A stretch of DNA of 64,000 nt, taken from contig CAYZII010000004.1 of NCBI GenBank assembly GCA_964478415.1, positions 1 to 64,000 on the forward strand, given 5' to 3'. Numbering within the stretch: the stretch's first letter is position 1; each line of letters opens with the position of its first letter. This DNA comes from Sulfuricystis sp964478415 (GTDB lineage: Bacteria > Pseudomonadota > Gammaproteobacteria > Burkholderiales > Rhodocyclaceae). Made by a program: the position numbers and the translations under genes. Positions 42,910 through 52,440 of this stretch are shown here, in pieces. The notes below the pieces were generated by a model. That model ran no database searches. It saw nothing but the letters and a program-made list of their open reading frames with translations, and had not been told where the DNA came from.

Positions 42910-42938
42910 CGAAAAGTCGGCGCTGGCGAAACGGCACC
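42910..42938 (-). repeat. Dispersed repeat, copy 9 (intergenic)
   Basis: The core matches the consensus fully. It lies 18 bases downstream of the metZ stop on the minus strand, in the gap before the DUF2863 gene. The flank reads ACTTTTCG, one base longer than the consensus extension. Confidence 0.8.
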
Positions 42939-42955
42939 TCGGGCTGCCAATACCG

Positions 42956-44140
42956 CTATCCGGAGGCATTCAGCCCGCGCAGCAGGTCCTCTTCGATGTC
43001 GTCGACGGCCTCGAGGCCAACGGCGATGCGCACCAGGCCCTCGGTGATGCCGGCCGCAGCGCGCTGCTCAGGGGCGATGCGACCATGCGTGGTCGTCGCC
43101 GGATGGGTGATGGTCGTTTTCACGTCACCGAGATTCGCGGTGATCGAGAGGAGCCGGCAATGATCGATGACGCGCCAGGCGGCGTCCCGACCACCCTCGA
43201 CTTCGAAGGACAGGATCGCACCCCCCGCCCGCTGTTGGCGCCTGGCGAGTGCACACTGCGGATGCGAATCGAGCCAGGGATAGAAAACGCGTCTGATCGC
43301 CGGGTGCGCCTCGAGCCGTCGGGCCAGCTCCAGTGCGTTGGCCGATTGCGCTTCGACGCGCAGTTTCAGCGTCTCCAGCCCTTTCAGGATCACCCAGGCA
43401 TTGAATGGCGAAAGCGACGGCCCGGCGGTGCGCATGAATTTGAAGATCTCCTCGATCAGCTTTTTCGGGCCGCAGACGGCCCCGCCGAGCACCCTGCCCT
43501 GACCGTCGAGGTGCTTGGTCGCGGAATGGATCACCAGATCGGCGCCGAAATCGAGCGGCCGCTGCAGGGCCGGAGTACAGAAGCAATTGTCGACGGCCAG
43601 TAGTGCGCCCGCCTCATGGCACAGGTGTGCCAGAGAGGCGATGTCATGCACTTCGGTGAGCGGATTCGACGGCGTTTCGATGAACACGAGCTTGGTATTC
43701 GGCTGCAGCGCCTGGCGGAAATCTTCCGCATTGCAGCCGGCCACGAAGGTGGTCGTGACGCCGAATTTCGGCAGGATGGTGCCGAACAGCGTCTGGCTGG
43801 CGCCGAAGATGCCACGCGCGGCGACGATGTGGTCACCGCTTTGCAACAGTGCCATCGCCGTGGCAAGGATCGCCGCCATGCCGCTGGCCGTCGCGATGCA
43901 GGCTTCCGCCCCTTCCAGCGCTGCGAGACGTTCCTGGAGGATCGTCACGGTGGGATTGGTGAAACGCGAATAGAGGTAACCCTCCCGTTCGCCGGCAAAC
44001 AGCGCCGCCGCCTCGGCCGCGCTGGAGAAGACGAAACTCGAGGTGAGAAACAGGGCCTCAGAATGCTCGCCGTACTGGCTGCGTTCCAGGCCGGTGCGGA
44101 TCGCCAGGGTCTCGAAACGGTAACGGCTGGCAGAGCTCAT
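42956..44140 (-). CDS. metZ: O-succinylhomoserine sulfhydrylase
   Basis: PLP-dependent enzyme of 394 residues of the Cys/Met metabolism family. It makes homocysteine from O-succinylhomoserine and sulfide in methionine synthesis. It starts MSSASRYRFETLAIRTG, has SGMAAILATAMAL, and carries the PLP lysine in VIHSATKHLDGQGRV near residue 208. O-acetylhomoserine enzymes are similar, but the start and the position beside purF favour MetZ. It overlaps purF by four bases. Confidence 0.93.
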   Translation of the reverse strand: MSSASRYRFETLAIRTGLERSQYGEHSEALFLTSSFVFSSAAEAAALFAGEREGYLYSRFTNPTVTILQERLAALEGAEACIATASGMAAILATAMALLQSGDHIVAARGIFGASQTLFGTILPKFGVTTTFVAGCNAEDFRQALQPNTKLVFIETPSNPLTEVHDIASLAHLCHEAGALLAVDNCFCTPALQRPLDFGADLVIHSATKHLDGQGRVLGGAVCGPKKLIEEIFKFMRTAGPSLSPFNAWVILKGLETLKLRVEAQSANALELARRLEAHPAIRRVFYPWLDSHPQCALARRQQRAGGAILSFEVEGGRDAAWRVIDHCRLLSITANLGDVKTTITHPATTTHGRIAPEQRAAAGITEGLVRIAVGLEAVDDIEEDLLRGLNASG

Positions 44141-45654
44141 TCGCTGGCAGGGGAAACGAGATTGAGGTCGAGTTGACTGCCACCCTTGTCGCGCACCGGC
44201 TGGGCACGCGCCGCCTCGATGCTGTCCAGATACTCGGCGCTGACATCGCCGGTGATGTAGTGACCGTCGAAGCAGGAGCAGTCGAATTGCGTCAGCGCCG
44301 GATTCAGCGAGCGCACCGCCTCGCGCAAGGCATCGAGATCCTGGTAGATCAGCGCATCGGCGCCGATTTCCAGGCGAATCTCTTCGTCATTGCGATAGGC
44401 GGCGATCAGTTCGGCGCGCGTCGGCATGTCGATGCCATAGACATTGGCGAAGCGCACCGGCGGGCTGGCCGAGGCGAAATAGACTTTTTTCGCGCCCGCC
44501 TCGCGTGCCATGTTGATGATCTCGCGGCTCGTCGTGCCACGCACGATCGAGTCGTCGACCAGCAGCACGTTCTTGCCGCGGAATTCCGAAGCGATGGCAT
44601 TGAGCTTCTGGCGTACCGATTTCTTGCGCGTCGCCTGACCAGGCATGATGAAGGTGCGGCCGATGTAGCGGTTCTTGACGAAACCTTCGCGATACGGCAC
44701 GTTGAGGCGCGTCGCCAACTCGAGCGCTGCGGGACGGCTCGAATCGGGGATCGGGATCACCGTGTCGATCGCCAGGTGCGGCATCGTGTGGCGAATCTTC
44801 TCAGCCAGCGCCACTCCCATGTTGACGCGTGCGGCATACACCGACACGCCATCGATCAGCGAATCCGGACGGGCCAGATAGACATATTCGAACATGCAGG
44901 GCGCATGGAGAGTCTTCTCTGCGCACTGGCGGCTGAGGAAACGTCCGTGCGTGTCGATCAGCACCGCCTCGCCGGGTTCGACATCGCGCAGGAATTTGAA
45001 GCCGAGGGTGTCGATCGCGACGCTCTCGGAAGCGACCAGATATTCCGTGCCCTGGGGCGTTTCGTTCTTGCCGATCACCAGCGGACGAATGCCGTAGGGG
45101 TCGCGAAACGCCAGCAAGCCATAACCGGCAATCATCGCCACGACCGCATAGGCACCGCGCACACGCTTGTGGGTGCCGGCGACTGCCTTGAAGATCGTCT
45201 CGGCATCGACCTGATACCTGGTGGTTGCCGCCTGCAGTTCGTGCGCGAGCACGTTGAGCAGCACTTCGGAATCCGAATTGGTGTTGATGTGGCGCAGATC
45301 CTGCAGGAACATGTCGCGCTTGAGCAGCTCGGCGTTGGTGAGATTGCCGTTGTGCGCGAGCATCAGGCCGAAGGGTGAATTGACATAGAACGGCTGCGCC
45401 TCGGCGGCGTTGTAGGCCGAACCCGCCGTCGGATAGCGGCAGTGGGCAATGCCCCAATTGCCGATCAGATCCCGCATGTTGCGCGTGCGGAACACGTCGC
45501 GCACCAGACCGGGCCCTTTGTGCATGTGGAAGCGTCCACCTTCCGCGGTGGCGATACCGGCCGCATCCTGCCCACGGTGTTGCAACACCTGCAGACCGTC
45601 ATACAGCAACTGATTCACTGGCGTGGTGGCTACGACACCGAGAATGCCGCACAT
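44137..45654 (-). CDS. purF: Amidophosphoribosyltransferase
   Basis: First committed enzyme of purine synthesis, 505 residues, transferring glutamine amide nitrogen to PRPP. The nucleophile Cys2 is in MCGILGVV after removal of the initiator. The class II glutaminase continues with NGNLTNAELLK. The phosphoribosyltransferase domain shows LLVDDSIVRGTTSREI. It is of the Escherichia coli type without evident iron-sulfur ligands. The order cvpA-purF-metZ is conserved in beta- and gammaproteobacteria. Confidence 0.97.
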   Translation of the reverse strand: MCGILGVVATTPVNQLLYDGLQVLQHRGQDAAGIATAEGGRFHMHKGPGLVRDVFRTRNMRDLIGNWGIAHCRYPTAGSAYNAAEAQPFYVNSPFGLMLAHNGNLTNAELLKRDMFLQDLRHINTNSDSEVLLNVLAHELQAATTRYQVDAETIFKAVAGTHKRVRGAYAVVAMIAGYGLLAFRDPYGIRPLVIGKNETPQGTEYLVASESVAIDTLGFKFLRDVEPGEAVLIDTHGRFLSRQCAEKTLHAPCMFEYVYLARPDSLIDGVSVYAARVNMGVALAEKIRHTMPHLAIDTVIPIPDSSRPAALELATRLNVPYREGFVKNRYIGRTFIMPGQATRKKSVRQKLNAIASEFRGKNVLLVDDSIVRGTTSREIINMAREAGAKKVYFASASPPVRFANVYGIDMPTRAELIAAYRNDEEIRLEIGADALIYQDLDALREAVRSLNPALTQFDCSCFDGHYITGDVSAEYLDSIEAARAQPVRDKGGSQLDLNLVSPASE

Positions 45655-45663
45655 CGTTTCAGC

Positions 45664-46155
45664 CTATCGATACTGAAGCCGTTTCGCAAGTTCTGCTGGC
45701 AACCATGGTTTGAAAGCCAGCACCGCCGTTTCCAAAGGCGCAGAGAATAATGCCTGCTGCCACCACGCCTGTCTGGGCAGTGGCGTCAGACCCGCCAGCA
45801 AGACCATTACCAGCAACACGGCAAAACCGCGCAAGATGCCGAATAGGGCACCTAGCATACGATCCAGTGGGCGCAGCCCGGTAGCCTTGAGCAGCAAACC
45901 GACCAACCAGCGCAACACAGCGAACCCGATCAGCACCGTGACGAAGACGATCACGAAGCCTGCCAACGGACGCCACAACGGCTCGGCATGCTCCGCGAGC
46001 AGGTATTCTCCCACTGGCTGGGCCCAAAGCCGCGCGGCAAAAAACGCTGCCACCCAGGCCAATAACGCGAGAATCTCGCTGATGACGCCGCGCACCACCC
46101 CGACCAGAAGGGAGATGGTCATCACTGTCAGCGTGAAATAGTCGAACAATGTCAT
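45664..46155 (-). CDS. cvpA: CvpA family membrane protein
   Basis: Inner membrane protein of 163 residues with about four helices. CvpA was named for colicin V production in E. coli but has a wider role in envelope homeostasis. It starts MTLFDYFTLTVMTISLLVGVVRG and includes LDRMLGALFGILRG, both typical. It lies upstream of purF with a nine-base gap. Confidence 0.93.
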   Translation of the reverse strand: MTLFDYFTLTVMTISLLVGVVRGVISEILALLAWVAAFFAARLWAQPVGEYLLAEHAEPLWRPLAGFVIVFVTVLIGFAVLRWLVGLLLKATGLRPLDRMLGALFGILRGFAVLLVMVLLAGLTPLPRQAWWQQALFSAPLETAVLAFKPWLPAELAKRLQYR

Positions 46156-46170
46156 CTGCGAATCGGGTAC

Positions 46171-46857
46171 TCATGACTTCCTGGCCACCGAACCATCGAC
46201 ACCGATGATCTTGATGCGCGCCTGCGCCTTCTCGGCAGCCTCCCGGGTGGGGAACGGCCCGGCACGCACGCGGGTACGCGGGCCGTTGGGCGTGTCGACC
46301 TTCTCGGTATATGTTGGCAAACCCAGTTCTTTGAGCTTCGCCAGCAGTCTTTTCACGCGCCCCTCTTCGGCATAAGCGCCCAACTGCACCTCCCAGGAAT
46401 CTGCGCCCGCAGAACGTGTATTCTCGCCCTTGGTTTCGCTCCTGGCTTGTGCCTTGGGCTCGGCTGGGGACTTGGCGGGCGGTCGTGCCTCGCCGCCTGC
46501 CACGGGAGCTGGCGAAATTGGCGAGCCAGCGGCCGCCTTGCCAAGATCCGGCTGCATCTCGTTGCTCACCTGCGACGCCTTGGGCTCCGCCTTGGCGATC
46601 GGTTTGGCGTCCATCCTGGCCACGGGCTTTTCCAAGCCGTCCGCTTTAAGGTCGGCACCTTCGTCCGGACTCGGAATGCGCACCTGGATGTCCTTGAGGG
46701 GCGGCGCCGGCTCGTGATCCATCACCATCGGCAGAACGATCGCGGCAAGCAACGCCACGGCGACCGCACCGATCAGGCGCCGCCGGGCGCGTTTCTTGAG
46801 CAGCGTGAGCTCGTCCGTCTGCGCGTCCCCGTTTGCCTGCTTGTTTTCCAACGTCAT
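46171..46857 (-). CDS. SPOR domain protein, DedD/FtsN-like
   Basis: Cell-division related protein of 228 residues. A short cytoplasmic part with KKRARRRLIGAVAVALLAAI gives a single transmembrane anchor (about residues 28-46). A proline/lysine-rich periplasmic linker follows, then a C-terminal SPOR domain (about 145-225, WEVQLGAYAEEGRVKRLLAKL) that binds denuded septal glycan. DedD is the best match by position beside cvpA and folC. The ATG at 46857 is used; a GTG four codons upstream is possible. Confidence 0.9.
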   Translation of the reverse strand: MTLENKQANGDAQTDELTLLKKRARRRLIGAVAVALLAAIVLPMVMDHEPAPPLKDIQVRIPSPDEGADLKADGLEKPVARMDAKPIAKAEPKASQVSNEMQPDLGKAAAGSPISPAPVAGGEARPPAKSPAEPKAQARSETKGENTRSAGADSWEVQLGAYAEEGRVKRLLAKLKELGLPTYTEKVDTPNGPRTRVRAGPFPTREAAEKAQARIKIIGVDGSVARKS

Positions 46858-46858
46858 A

Positions 46859-48142
46859 TCAGCCACCACCCCGTTGCAGGAAGTGCATTACTCCGGCCAC
46901 CGTCAGGAATGATCCGAAGACCAAAATTCTATCATCGGGGCCGGCATTCTCCTGCGCATGACGGAAAGCCGCCCCCGGCGATGCGAAGGTGGGCCACGCA
47001 CCAGTACCCGTGACTTGCGCGACGATTTCGGCAAGCTGCGCGGCCGTCGCCGCACGCGGCCCTGGTAGATCGCACGTCAGCCAGCACTCGACCCGCGGGT
47101 GGAGCGCCGCGACCACGCCGGTGGTGTCCTTGTCGGCCATGCAGCCGAAGATCGCCCAGGTGCGGCGGGCGTATCCCATCGTGCCGAGATTGTGTGCCAG
47201 CTCTTCCGCCGCCGCAGGATTGTGCGCGACATCGAGGACGATCTGCGGCCGGCCCGGCAGCACCTGGCATCGCCCCGGCAGCGCAACATCCGCCAGACCG
47301 CGACGAATGTCCTGGGCGCTGACAGGCAGACGGTCATGCAGCGCGTCGAGGGCGGCGATCGCGCAAGACGCATTGCCGAGCTGGCTGGCGCCGCGCAAAG
47401 CCGGATGCGCCAGACCGCCGAGACTGCGCCCGGTGCGATTCCAGAAACGCCATTGGTGTTCCTGCCTCTCGTAACCGAAATCACGTCCGAGACAACGAAA
47501 TTCTGCGCTGGCGACACGGCACGCCTCGACGAGGCCGGGCGGCGGATCGGCATCCCCGCAGATCAGTGGCCGCCCGGGACGGCAGATGCCGGCCTTCTCG
47601 CGGCCGATCGCATCGCGCGTCGGCCCGAGATATTCCATGTGGTCGAGCGCTACGCTGGTCACGATCGCACAGTCGGCGTCATAGACGTTCGTCGCATCGA
47701 GGCGCCCCCCGAGGCCCACTTCGAGAACGATCACATCGGGGCGGGCAGCGGCGAACATCTCCCAGGCCGCCAGTGTGCCGAATTCAAAATAAGTGAGCGG
47801 CACTTCGCCGCGCGCTGCAGCAACACGCGCGAACGCGTCACAGAAAGCGGCATCTTCCGCCGCTTTGCCATCGATGCGCACGCGCTCGTTGTAGCTGAGC
47901 AAATGGGGCGAGGCATACACACCGACATGGTAACCGGCGGCAAGCAGGATGCTTTCCAGTAGCGCGCAGGTCGATCCCTTGCCGTTGGTGCCACCGACGG
48001 TGATCACGGGGCAAAATGGTTTTTGCCTCAGCGTTTCACTGACACGCCGCACCCGCTCGAGACCGAGCTCGATGCCGGCCTGTCCCCGCGGATGCAGGCT
48101 TTCGAGATAGTCCAGCCAGTCGGACAGGTTGCGGAGCGGCAT
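46859..48142 (-). CDS. folC: Dihydrofolate synthase / folylpolyglutamate synthase
   Basis: Mur-ligase-fold enzyme of 427 residues that adds glutamate to dihydropteroate and to folates. The ATP loop is VGGTNGKGSTCALLE near residue 55, and VLEVGLGGRLDATN and VALDHMEYLG follow. A copy of the dispersed repeat lies in the central region and is read as ACRVASAEFR near residue 208. It overlaps accD by one base, and the SPOR gene follows one base after its stop. Confidence 0.95.
   Translation of the reverse strand: MPLRNLSDWLDYLESLHPRGQAGIELGLERVRRVSETLRQKPFCPVITVGGTNGKGSTCALLESILLAAGYHVGVYASPHLLSYNERVRIDGKAAEDAAFCDAFARVAAARGEVPLTYFEFGTLAAWEMFAAARPDVIVLEVGLGGRLDATNVYDADCAIVTSVALDHMEYLGPTRDAIGREKAGICRPGRPLICGDADPPPGLVEACRVASAEFRCLGRDFGYERQEHQWRFWNRTGRSLGGLAHPALRGASQLGNASCAIAALDALHDRLPVSAQDIRRGLADVALPGRCQVLPGRPQIVLDVAHNPAAAEELAHNLGTMGYARRTWAIFGCMADKDTTGVVAALHPRVECWLTCDLPGPRAATAAQLAEIVAQVTGTGAWPTFASPGAAFRHAQENAGPDDRILVFGSFLTVAGVMHFLQRGGG
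47496..47523 (-). repeat. Dispersed repeat, copy 10 (inside folC)
   Basis: One core base differs (CGCAGA for CGCCGA). It is read in the third reading phase compared with other in-gene copies, as CRVASAEF. Confidence 0.7.
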
Positions 48143-49002
48143 CAGGCCGCAGGCACTTTCAGCAGCAAAGTGAGTACCGCAGCCAGACGGTCGCGCATTT
48201 CCCGGCGGTCGACGATCATGTCGATCGCCCCCTTCTCCAGCAGGAATTCGGCGCGCTGGAAGCCTTCTGGCAGCTTCTCGCGCACCGTCTGCTCGATCAC
48301 CCGCGGCCCGGCGAAGCCGATCAGCGCCCCCGGTTCGGCCATCACGACATCGCCGACGAAGGCAAACGATGCCGAGACGCCACCCATCGTCGGATCCGTC
48401 AGGATGGTGACGAAAGGCAGCCGTTGGCGCGCTAGCCTCGTCACCGCTGCATTGGTCTTGCTCATCTGCATCAGCGAGAACAGACCTTCCTGCATACGCG
48501 CGCCGCCAGAGGCGGTGATGCAGACGAAGGGCAACTGGTTCTCGAGCGCAGCATGCACGCCTCGCACGAAACGCTCACCGACCACCGAACCCATCGAGCC
48601 ACCCATGAATTCGAACTCGAAGCAGGCGACCACCAACGGCAGATTCTTCACTGCGCCCTGCATCACGACGAGCGCGTCGGTTTCCCCGCTCTCGTCGCTG
48701 GCGGCGGCGAGCCGCTCCGGGTAGCGCTTGCTGTCCTTGAACTTCAGCACGTCGAGTGGCACGACCTCACTGCCGATCTCGAAACGCCCTTCCGGATCGA
48801 GCAACAGATCGAGGCGCGCGCGCGCCTTCAGGCGATGATGATGCCCGCATTTCGGGCAGACATTCAGATTCTGTTCCAGATCAGTCGCATACAGCACCGC
48901 CTCGCAGGCCGCGCACTTGCGCCACAAACCTTCTGGAACCGAGCGGCGCGCGCCCTCGCTGCGTTTGATCTTCGGTGGCAGCAGCTTTTGTAACCAGCTC
49001 AT
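48142..49002 (-). CDS. accD: Acetyl-CoA carboxylase carboxyltransferase subunit beta
   Basis: Carboxyltransferase beta subunit of 286 residues, for the first step of fatty acid synthesis. The N-terminal zinc ribbon has CAACEAVLY and CPKCGHHH. The catalytic domain shows ITASGGARMQEGLFSLMQM and the LIGFAGPRVIEQTV loop. It overlaps trpA by four bases. The trpA-accD-folC order is common in beta- and gammaproteobacteria. Confidence 0.97.
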   Translation of the reverse strand: MSWLQKLLPPKIKRSEGARRSVPEGLWRKCAACEAVLYATDLEQNLNVCPKCGHHHRLKARARLDLLLDPEGRFEIGSEVVPLDVLKFKDSKRYPERLAAASDESGETDALVVMQGAVKNLPLVVACFEFEFMGGSMGSVVGERFVRGVHAALENQLPFVCITASGGARMQEGLFSLMQMSKTNAAVTRLARQRLPFVTILTDPTMGGVSASFAFVGDVVMAEPGALIGFAGPRVIEQTVREKLPEGFQRAEFLLEKGAIDMIVDRREMRDRLAAVLTLLLKVPAA

Positions 49003-49817
49003 GCGTTCGTCTCCTGACTGGCTGCGTCGATGGCCGCGCGTATCTCGCGCAGAAAGCCCGTCACACGCGCCGGTGCTTCCTGCACCGGGCCCTGCTCGAT
49101 GATCTCGATGATCCGGCTGCCGATCACCACGGCATCGGCGACGCGGGCGATGCGCGCAGCGGATACGGCATCACGGATGCCGAAACCGACACCGACCGGC
49201 AGACCGACTCTCTCACGAATCAATGGAATGCGTCGCATCACCTCATCGAGATCGAGCGCCGCGGAACCCGTCACCCCCCGCAGTGAAACATAATAGATAT
49301 AGCCGCTGCCCACTTCAGCGACATCGCTGAAACGCCGTTCGTCGGAAGTAGGGGCCAACAGGAAGATCGGATCGATGCCATGGCGTTGCAACAGATCGGC
49401 GAAAGCGGCACATTCCTCGGGCGGATAATCGACCGTCAGCACGCCATCGACACCGGCATCGCGTGCAGCCTGCGCAAAAGTCTCATGGCCATAAGCTTCG
49501 ATTGGATTGGCATAGCCCATCAGCACGATCGGCGTCGCCGCATTGTGTTTGCGGAATTCATACACCATGCCGAGCACGGCCGGCAGGCTTACCCCATAGG
49601 ACAAGGCGCGTTCGGAGGCGCGCTGGATCGTCGGCCCGTCGGCCATCGGATCCGAAAACGGCACACCGAGTTCGATGATGTCGGCACCGCCGGCCACGAG
49701 CGCATCCAGCAGCGGCAAGGTCATGCCGGGCTCGGGGTCACCGGCGGTGATGAAGGGGATCAGCGCCTTGCGCTGGTGTGCCCTGAGGGCGGCAAAGGTC
49801 GTGGCAATACGTGACAT
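48999..49817 (-). CDS. trpA: Tryptophan synthase alpha subunit
   Basis: Alpha subunit of 272 residues that cleaves indole-3-glycerol phosphate to indole, which is channelled to TrpB. The catalytic glutamate and aspartate are in IIELGVPFSDPMADGPTIQ (residues 45-63) and the DGVLTVDYPPEE region. The start is the ATG giving MSRIATTFAALR, two residues inside the longest frame. It follows trpB by two bases. Confidence 0.97.
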   Translation of the reverse strand: MSRIATTFAALRAHQRKALIPFITAGDPEPGMTLPLLDALVAGGADIIELGVPFSDPMADGPTIQRASERALSYGVSLPAVLGMVYEFRKHNAATPIVLMGYANPIEAYGHETFAQAARDAGVDGVLTVDYPPEECAAFADLLQRHGIDPIFLLAPTSDERRFSDVAEVGSGYIYYVSLRGVTGSAALDLDEVMRRIPLIRERVGLPVGVGFGIRDAVSAARIARVADAVVIGSRIIEIIEQGPVQEAPARVTGFLREIRAAIDAASQETNA

Positions 49818-49819
49818 GA

Positions 49820-51025
49820 TCAAAATCTGATGCCGGCACGTTCGGCCACGGTGTGCAAATCCTTGTCACCACGACCGGACAGATTGACGAGCAGGATCTT
49901 GTCTTTCGACAGCGTTCGTGCGCTCTTCGCAGCATAGGCGAGCGCATGGCTCGATTCCAGCGCCGGAATGATGCCCTCAAAACGGCACAGATCATGGAAA
50001 GCAGCCAATGCTTCTTCATCGGTGACGGTCACGTACTCGGCCCGGCCACTGTCCTTGAGCCAGGCATGTTCGGGGCCAACGCCCGGATAGTCGAGACCGG
50101 CAGAGATCGAATGCGTTTCGAGGATCTGACCGTGGGCGTCCTGCAGCAGGTAAGTGCGGTTGCCATGCAGCACACCGGGCCGGCCGGCAGTCAGGGAGGC
50201 GGCATGACGGCCGGTATCGATCCCCAGCCCGGCGGCTTCGACGCCGATCAGCCTGACGCCGGTCATCGGAATGTAGTCGTAAAAAATGCCCATCGCATTG
50301 GAGCCACCGCCGACGCAGGCGATCACCTGATCGGGCTGCCGTCCCGCCAGCGCCGACATTTGCGCGATGCACTCCTTGCCAATCACCGACTGGAAATCGC
50401 GCACCATCATCGGATAAGGGTGGGGCCCCGCGACGGTGCCGATGATGTAAAAAGTGTTCTCGACATTCGTCACCCAGTCGCGCATCGCCTCGTTCAGTGC
50501 GTCCTTGAGCGTCTTCGAACCGGATGAGACCGGCACCACCGAGGCGCCGAGCACTTTCATCCGATAGACGTTGGCCGCCTGACGTTTGACGTCTTCCGAG
50601 CCCATATAGACGACGCATTCCATTCCGAAGCGCGCCGCGACGGTAGCCGTCGCAACGCCATGCATGCCTGCGCCGGTTTCGGCGATCACGCGCCGCTTGC
50701 CCATGCGCCGCGCCAGCAGGGCCTGGCCGATCGCATTGTTGATCTTGTGCGCGCCGGTATGGTTCAAATCTTCGCGCTTGAGGTAGATCTGCGCCCCCCC
50801 CAAGGCTTCCGACCAGCGCCGCGCATGGTAGATCGGGCTGGGGCGGCCGACGTAATGGGAAAGTTCACGCTCGAATTCGGCGCGGAAAGTTTCATCCGCG
50901 CGTGCGGCGCGATAGGCATCGGCAAGCGCGGCGAGTGCCGGCATCAAGGTCTCGGCGACGAAGATACCGCCATAACGGCCAAAATGGCCGCGCTCATCGG
51001 GCAAGTTATATGCGTCTTGCGTCAT
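49820..51025 (-). CDS. trpB: Tryptophan synthase beta subunit
   Basis: PLP enzyme of 401 residues that joins indole and serine to form tryptophan. The PLP lysine is in NHTGAHKINNAIGQ near residue 90, and the phosphate site is GGGSNAMG. The start at MTQDAYNLPDERGHFGRYGG is typical. The trpF gene end overlaps its start by 20 bases. It is the TrpB1 type, paired with trpA. Confidence 0.97.
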   Translation of the reverse strand: MTQDAYNLPDERGHFGRYGGIFVAETLMPALAALADAYRAARADETFRAEFERELSHYVGRPSPIYHARRWSEALGGAQIYLKREDLNHTGAHKINNAIGQALLARRMGKRRVIAETGAGMHGVATATVAARFGMECVVYMGSEDVKRQAANVYRMKVLGASVVPVSSGSKTLKDALNEAMRDWVTNVENTFYIIGTVAGPHPYPMMVRDFQSVIGKECIAQMSALAGRQPDQVIACVGGGSNAMGIFYDYIPMTGVRLIGVEAAGLGIDTGRHAASLTAGRPGVLHGNRTYLLQDAHGQILETHSISAGLDYPGVGPEHAWLKDSGRAEYVTVTDEEALAAFHDLCRFEGIIPALESSHALAYAAKSARTLSKDKILLVNLSGRGDKDLHTVAERAGIRF

Positions 51026-51641
51026 CTGCCTTTCTCACTGCCGCAATGAAGGCGGCGATCTTCGCGGCATCCTTGATGCCTTTGGAGATTTCGACACCGC
51101 TGCTCACATCCACTGCCCACGGACGCACCCTGACCAGCGCTTCACAGACATTGTCCGCATTCAGCCCACCCGAAAGAATCAGCGGCAACGGCAGATTTGG
51201 CGGGATCAGCGACCAGTCGAAGGTTTGCCCCGTCCCGCCATAGGCAGCGCTCCAGGCATCGAGCAACAGACCTTGCGCGGTAGGGTAGGCGCGCGCGCAT
51301 TCTAGCAGATCAACCCCTGGCTTCACCCGTGCGGCCTTAAGGTAAGGGCGGCCAAACTGCTCGCAATAATGCCTTTCCTCGTCGCCATGGAACTGCAACA
51401 GATCGATGGTGACGGCGGCCAAAGTTTCCCTGACGAAGCCGGGATCGGCATTCACGAATAAACCGACGCGCGTCACGAAAGGAGGCGTCTTGAGCGCGAG
51501 GCGTGCGGCGGTCTCGATGGGCACGTAACGTGGGCTGGGAGGATAGAACACGAAGCCGACGGCGTCGGCACCGGCAGTGGCCGCGACAGCGAGATCTTCG
51601 CTGCGGGTGATGCCGCAAATCTTTATGCGGGTACGCTGCAT
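51006..51641 (-). CDS. trpF: Phosphoribosylanthranilate isomerase
   Basis: TIM-barrel isomerase of 211 residues in tryptophan synthesis. The start is the ATG giving MQRTRIKICGITRSED; earlier in-frame codons encode unrelated sequence. The catalytic cysteine is in the KICGIT motif and the aspartate lies in VDVSSGVEISKGIKD. It begins four bases after the truA stop. The order truA-trpF-trpB-trpA-accD-folC is typical of betaproteobacteria. Confidence 0.96.
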   Translation of the reverse strand: MQRTRIKICGITRSEDLAVAATAGADAVGFVFYPPSPRYVPIETAARLALKTPPFVTRVGLFVNADPGFVRETLAAVTIDLLQFHGDEERHYCEQFGRPYLKAARVKPGVDLLECARAYPTAQGLLLDAWSAAYGGTGQTFDWSLIPPNLPLPLILSGGLNADNVCEALVRVRPWAVDVSSGVEISKGIKDAAKIAAFIAAVRKADDARRI

Positions 51642-51645
51642 GGTT

Positions 51646-52440
51646 TCACAGGAAAGGCAGATCGGGTTCGGCGATGATACGTCCCTGCTGCGGCAAAGCC
51701 CAGTGTGGGTCATATTCGACGCCGGTCAGATACAGCCCATCGGGGGCGAACGTCGGCGCGCCTTGGCGTCTGTCGCAGGCAGCGAGCAGCAATGCGAAAT
51801 CAGCCACGCTCATCCGGCCTGCGCCGACATAGACGAGTGCACCGACCAGATTGCGCACCATGTGATGCAGGAAGGCATTTGCGCGGCAGTCGAACAGCAC
51901 CAGCTCGCCCTGCCGCCGAATCTCGAAGCGATACATCGTCTTGACCGGCGACTTGGCCTGACAGCCGGCGGCACGGAACGACGAAAAATCATGCTCGCCG
52001 AGCAAATGTGCCGCGGCGCGGCGCATCGCTTCGAGATCCAGCGGCCAATGGCACCAGCCCACCTTGCCGGCGAGCAGACCCGGCCGCTCGGGGCGGTTGA
52101 GCAGCAGGTAGCTGTAACTACGCGAACGCGCCGCGAATCGTGCATGGAAATCCTCCGCCACGGGCGTCGCCCAGCGTACCGCCACCTTCCGCGGCAGATG
52201 GGCATTCACGCCGCGCACCCATGCCGTCAGCGGTCGGCTGACCGCCACATCGAAATGCACCACCTGGGCAGTGGCATGCACGCCCGCATCGGTACGACCC
52301 GCACACACGACACGCACGGGATGGCCGGCGACGGCAGTCAGCGCCGCTTCCAGTGCATCCTGTACCGTATGCCCACCCGCCTGTGACTGCCAACCGGCGA
52401 AACTGGAGCCGTCGTATTCGAGGCCGAGCGCAATCCTCAT
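51646..52440 (-). CDS. truA: tRNA pseudouridine(38-40) synthase TruA
   Basis: Enzyme of 264 residues that makes pseudouridine at positions 38-40 of tRNAs. The catalytic aspartate is in CAGRTDAGVHATAQVV near residue 50. The C-terminal FLHHMVRNLVGALV is characteristic. The ATG giving MRIALGLEYDGSSFAGWQ is chosen. It overlaps the preceding membrane protein gene by four bases. Confidence 0.96.
   Translation of the reverse strand: MRIALGLEYDGSSFAGWQSQAGGHTVQDALEAALTAVAGHPVRVVCAGRTDAGVHATAQVVHFDVAVSRPLTAWVRGVNAHLPRKVAVRWATPVAEDFHARFAARSRSYSYLLLNRPERPGLLAGKVGWCHWPLDLEAMRRAAAHLLGEHDFSSFRAAGCQAKSPVKTMYRFEIRRQGELVLFDCRANAFLHHMVRNLVGALVYVGAGRMSVADFALLLAACDRRQGAPTFAPDGLYLTGVEYDPHWALPQQGRIIAEPDLPFL

Noticed and set aside
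51006..52440. Trp leader peptide or attenuator
   Set aside because: trpF begins four bases after truA, leaving no room for a leader, and no tandem Trp codons are seen.
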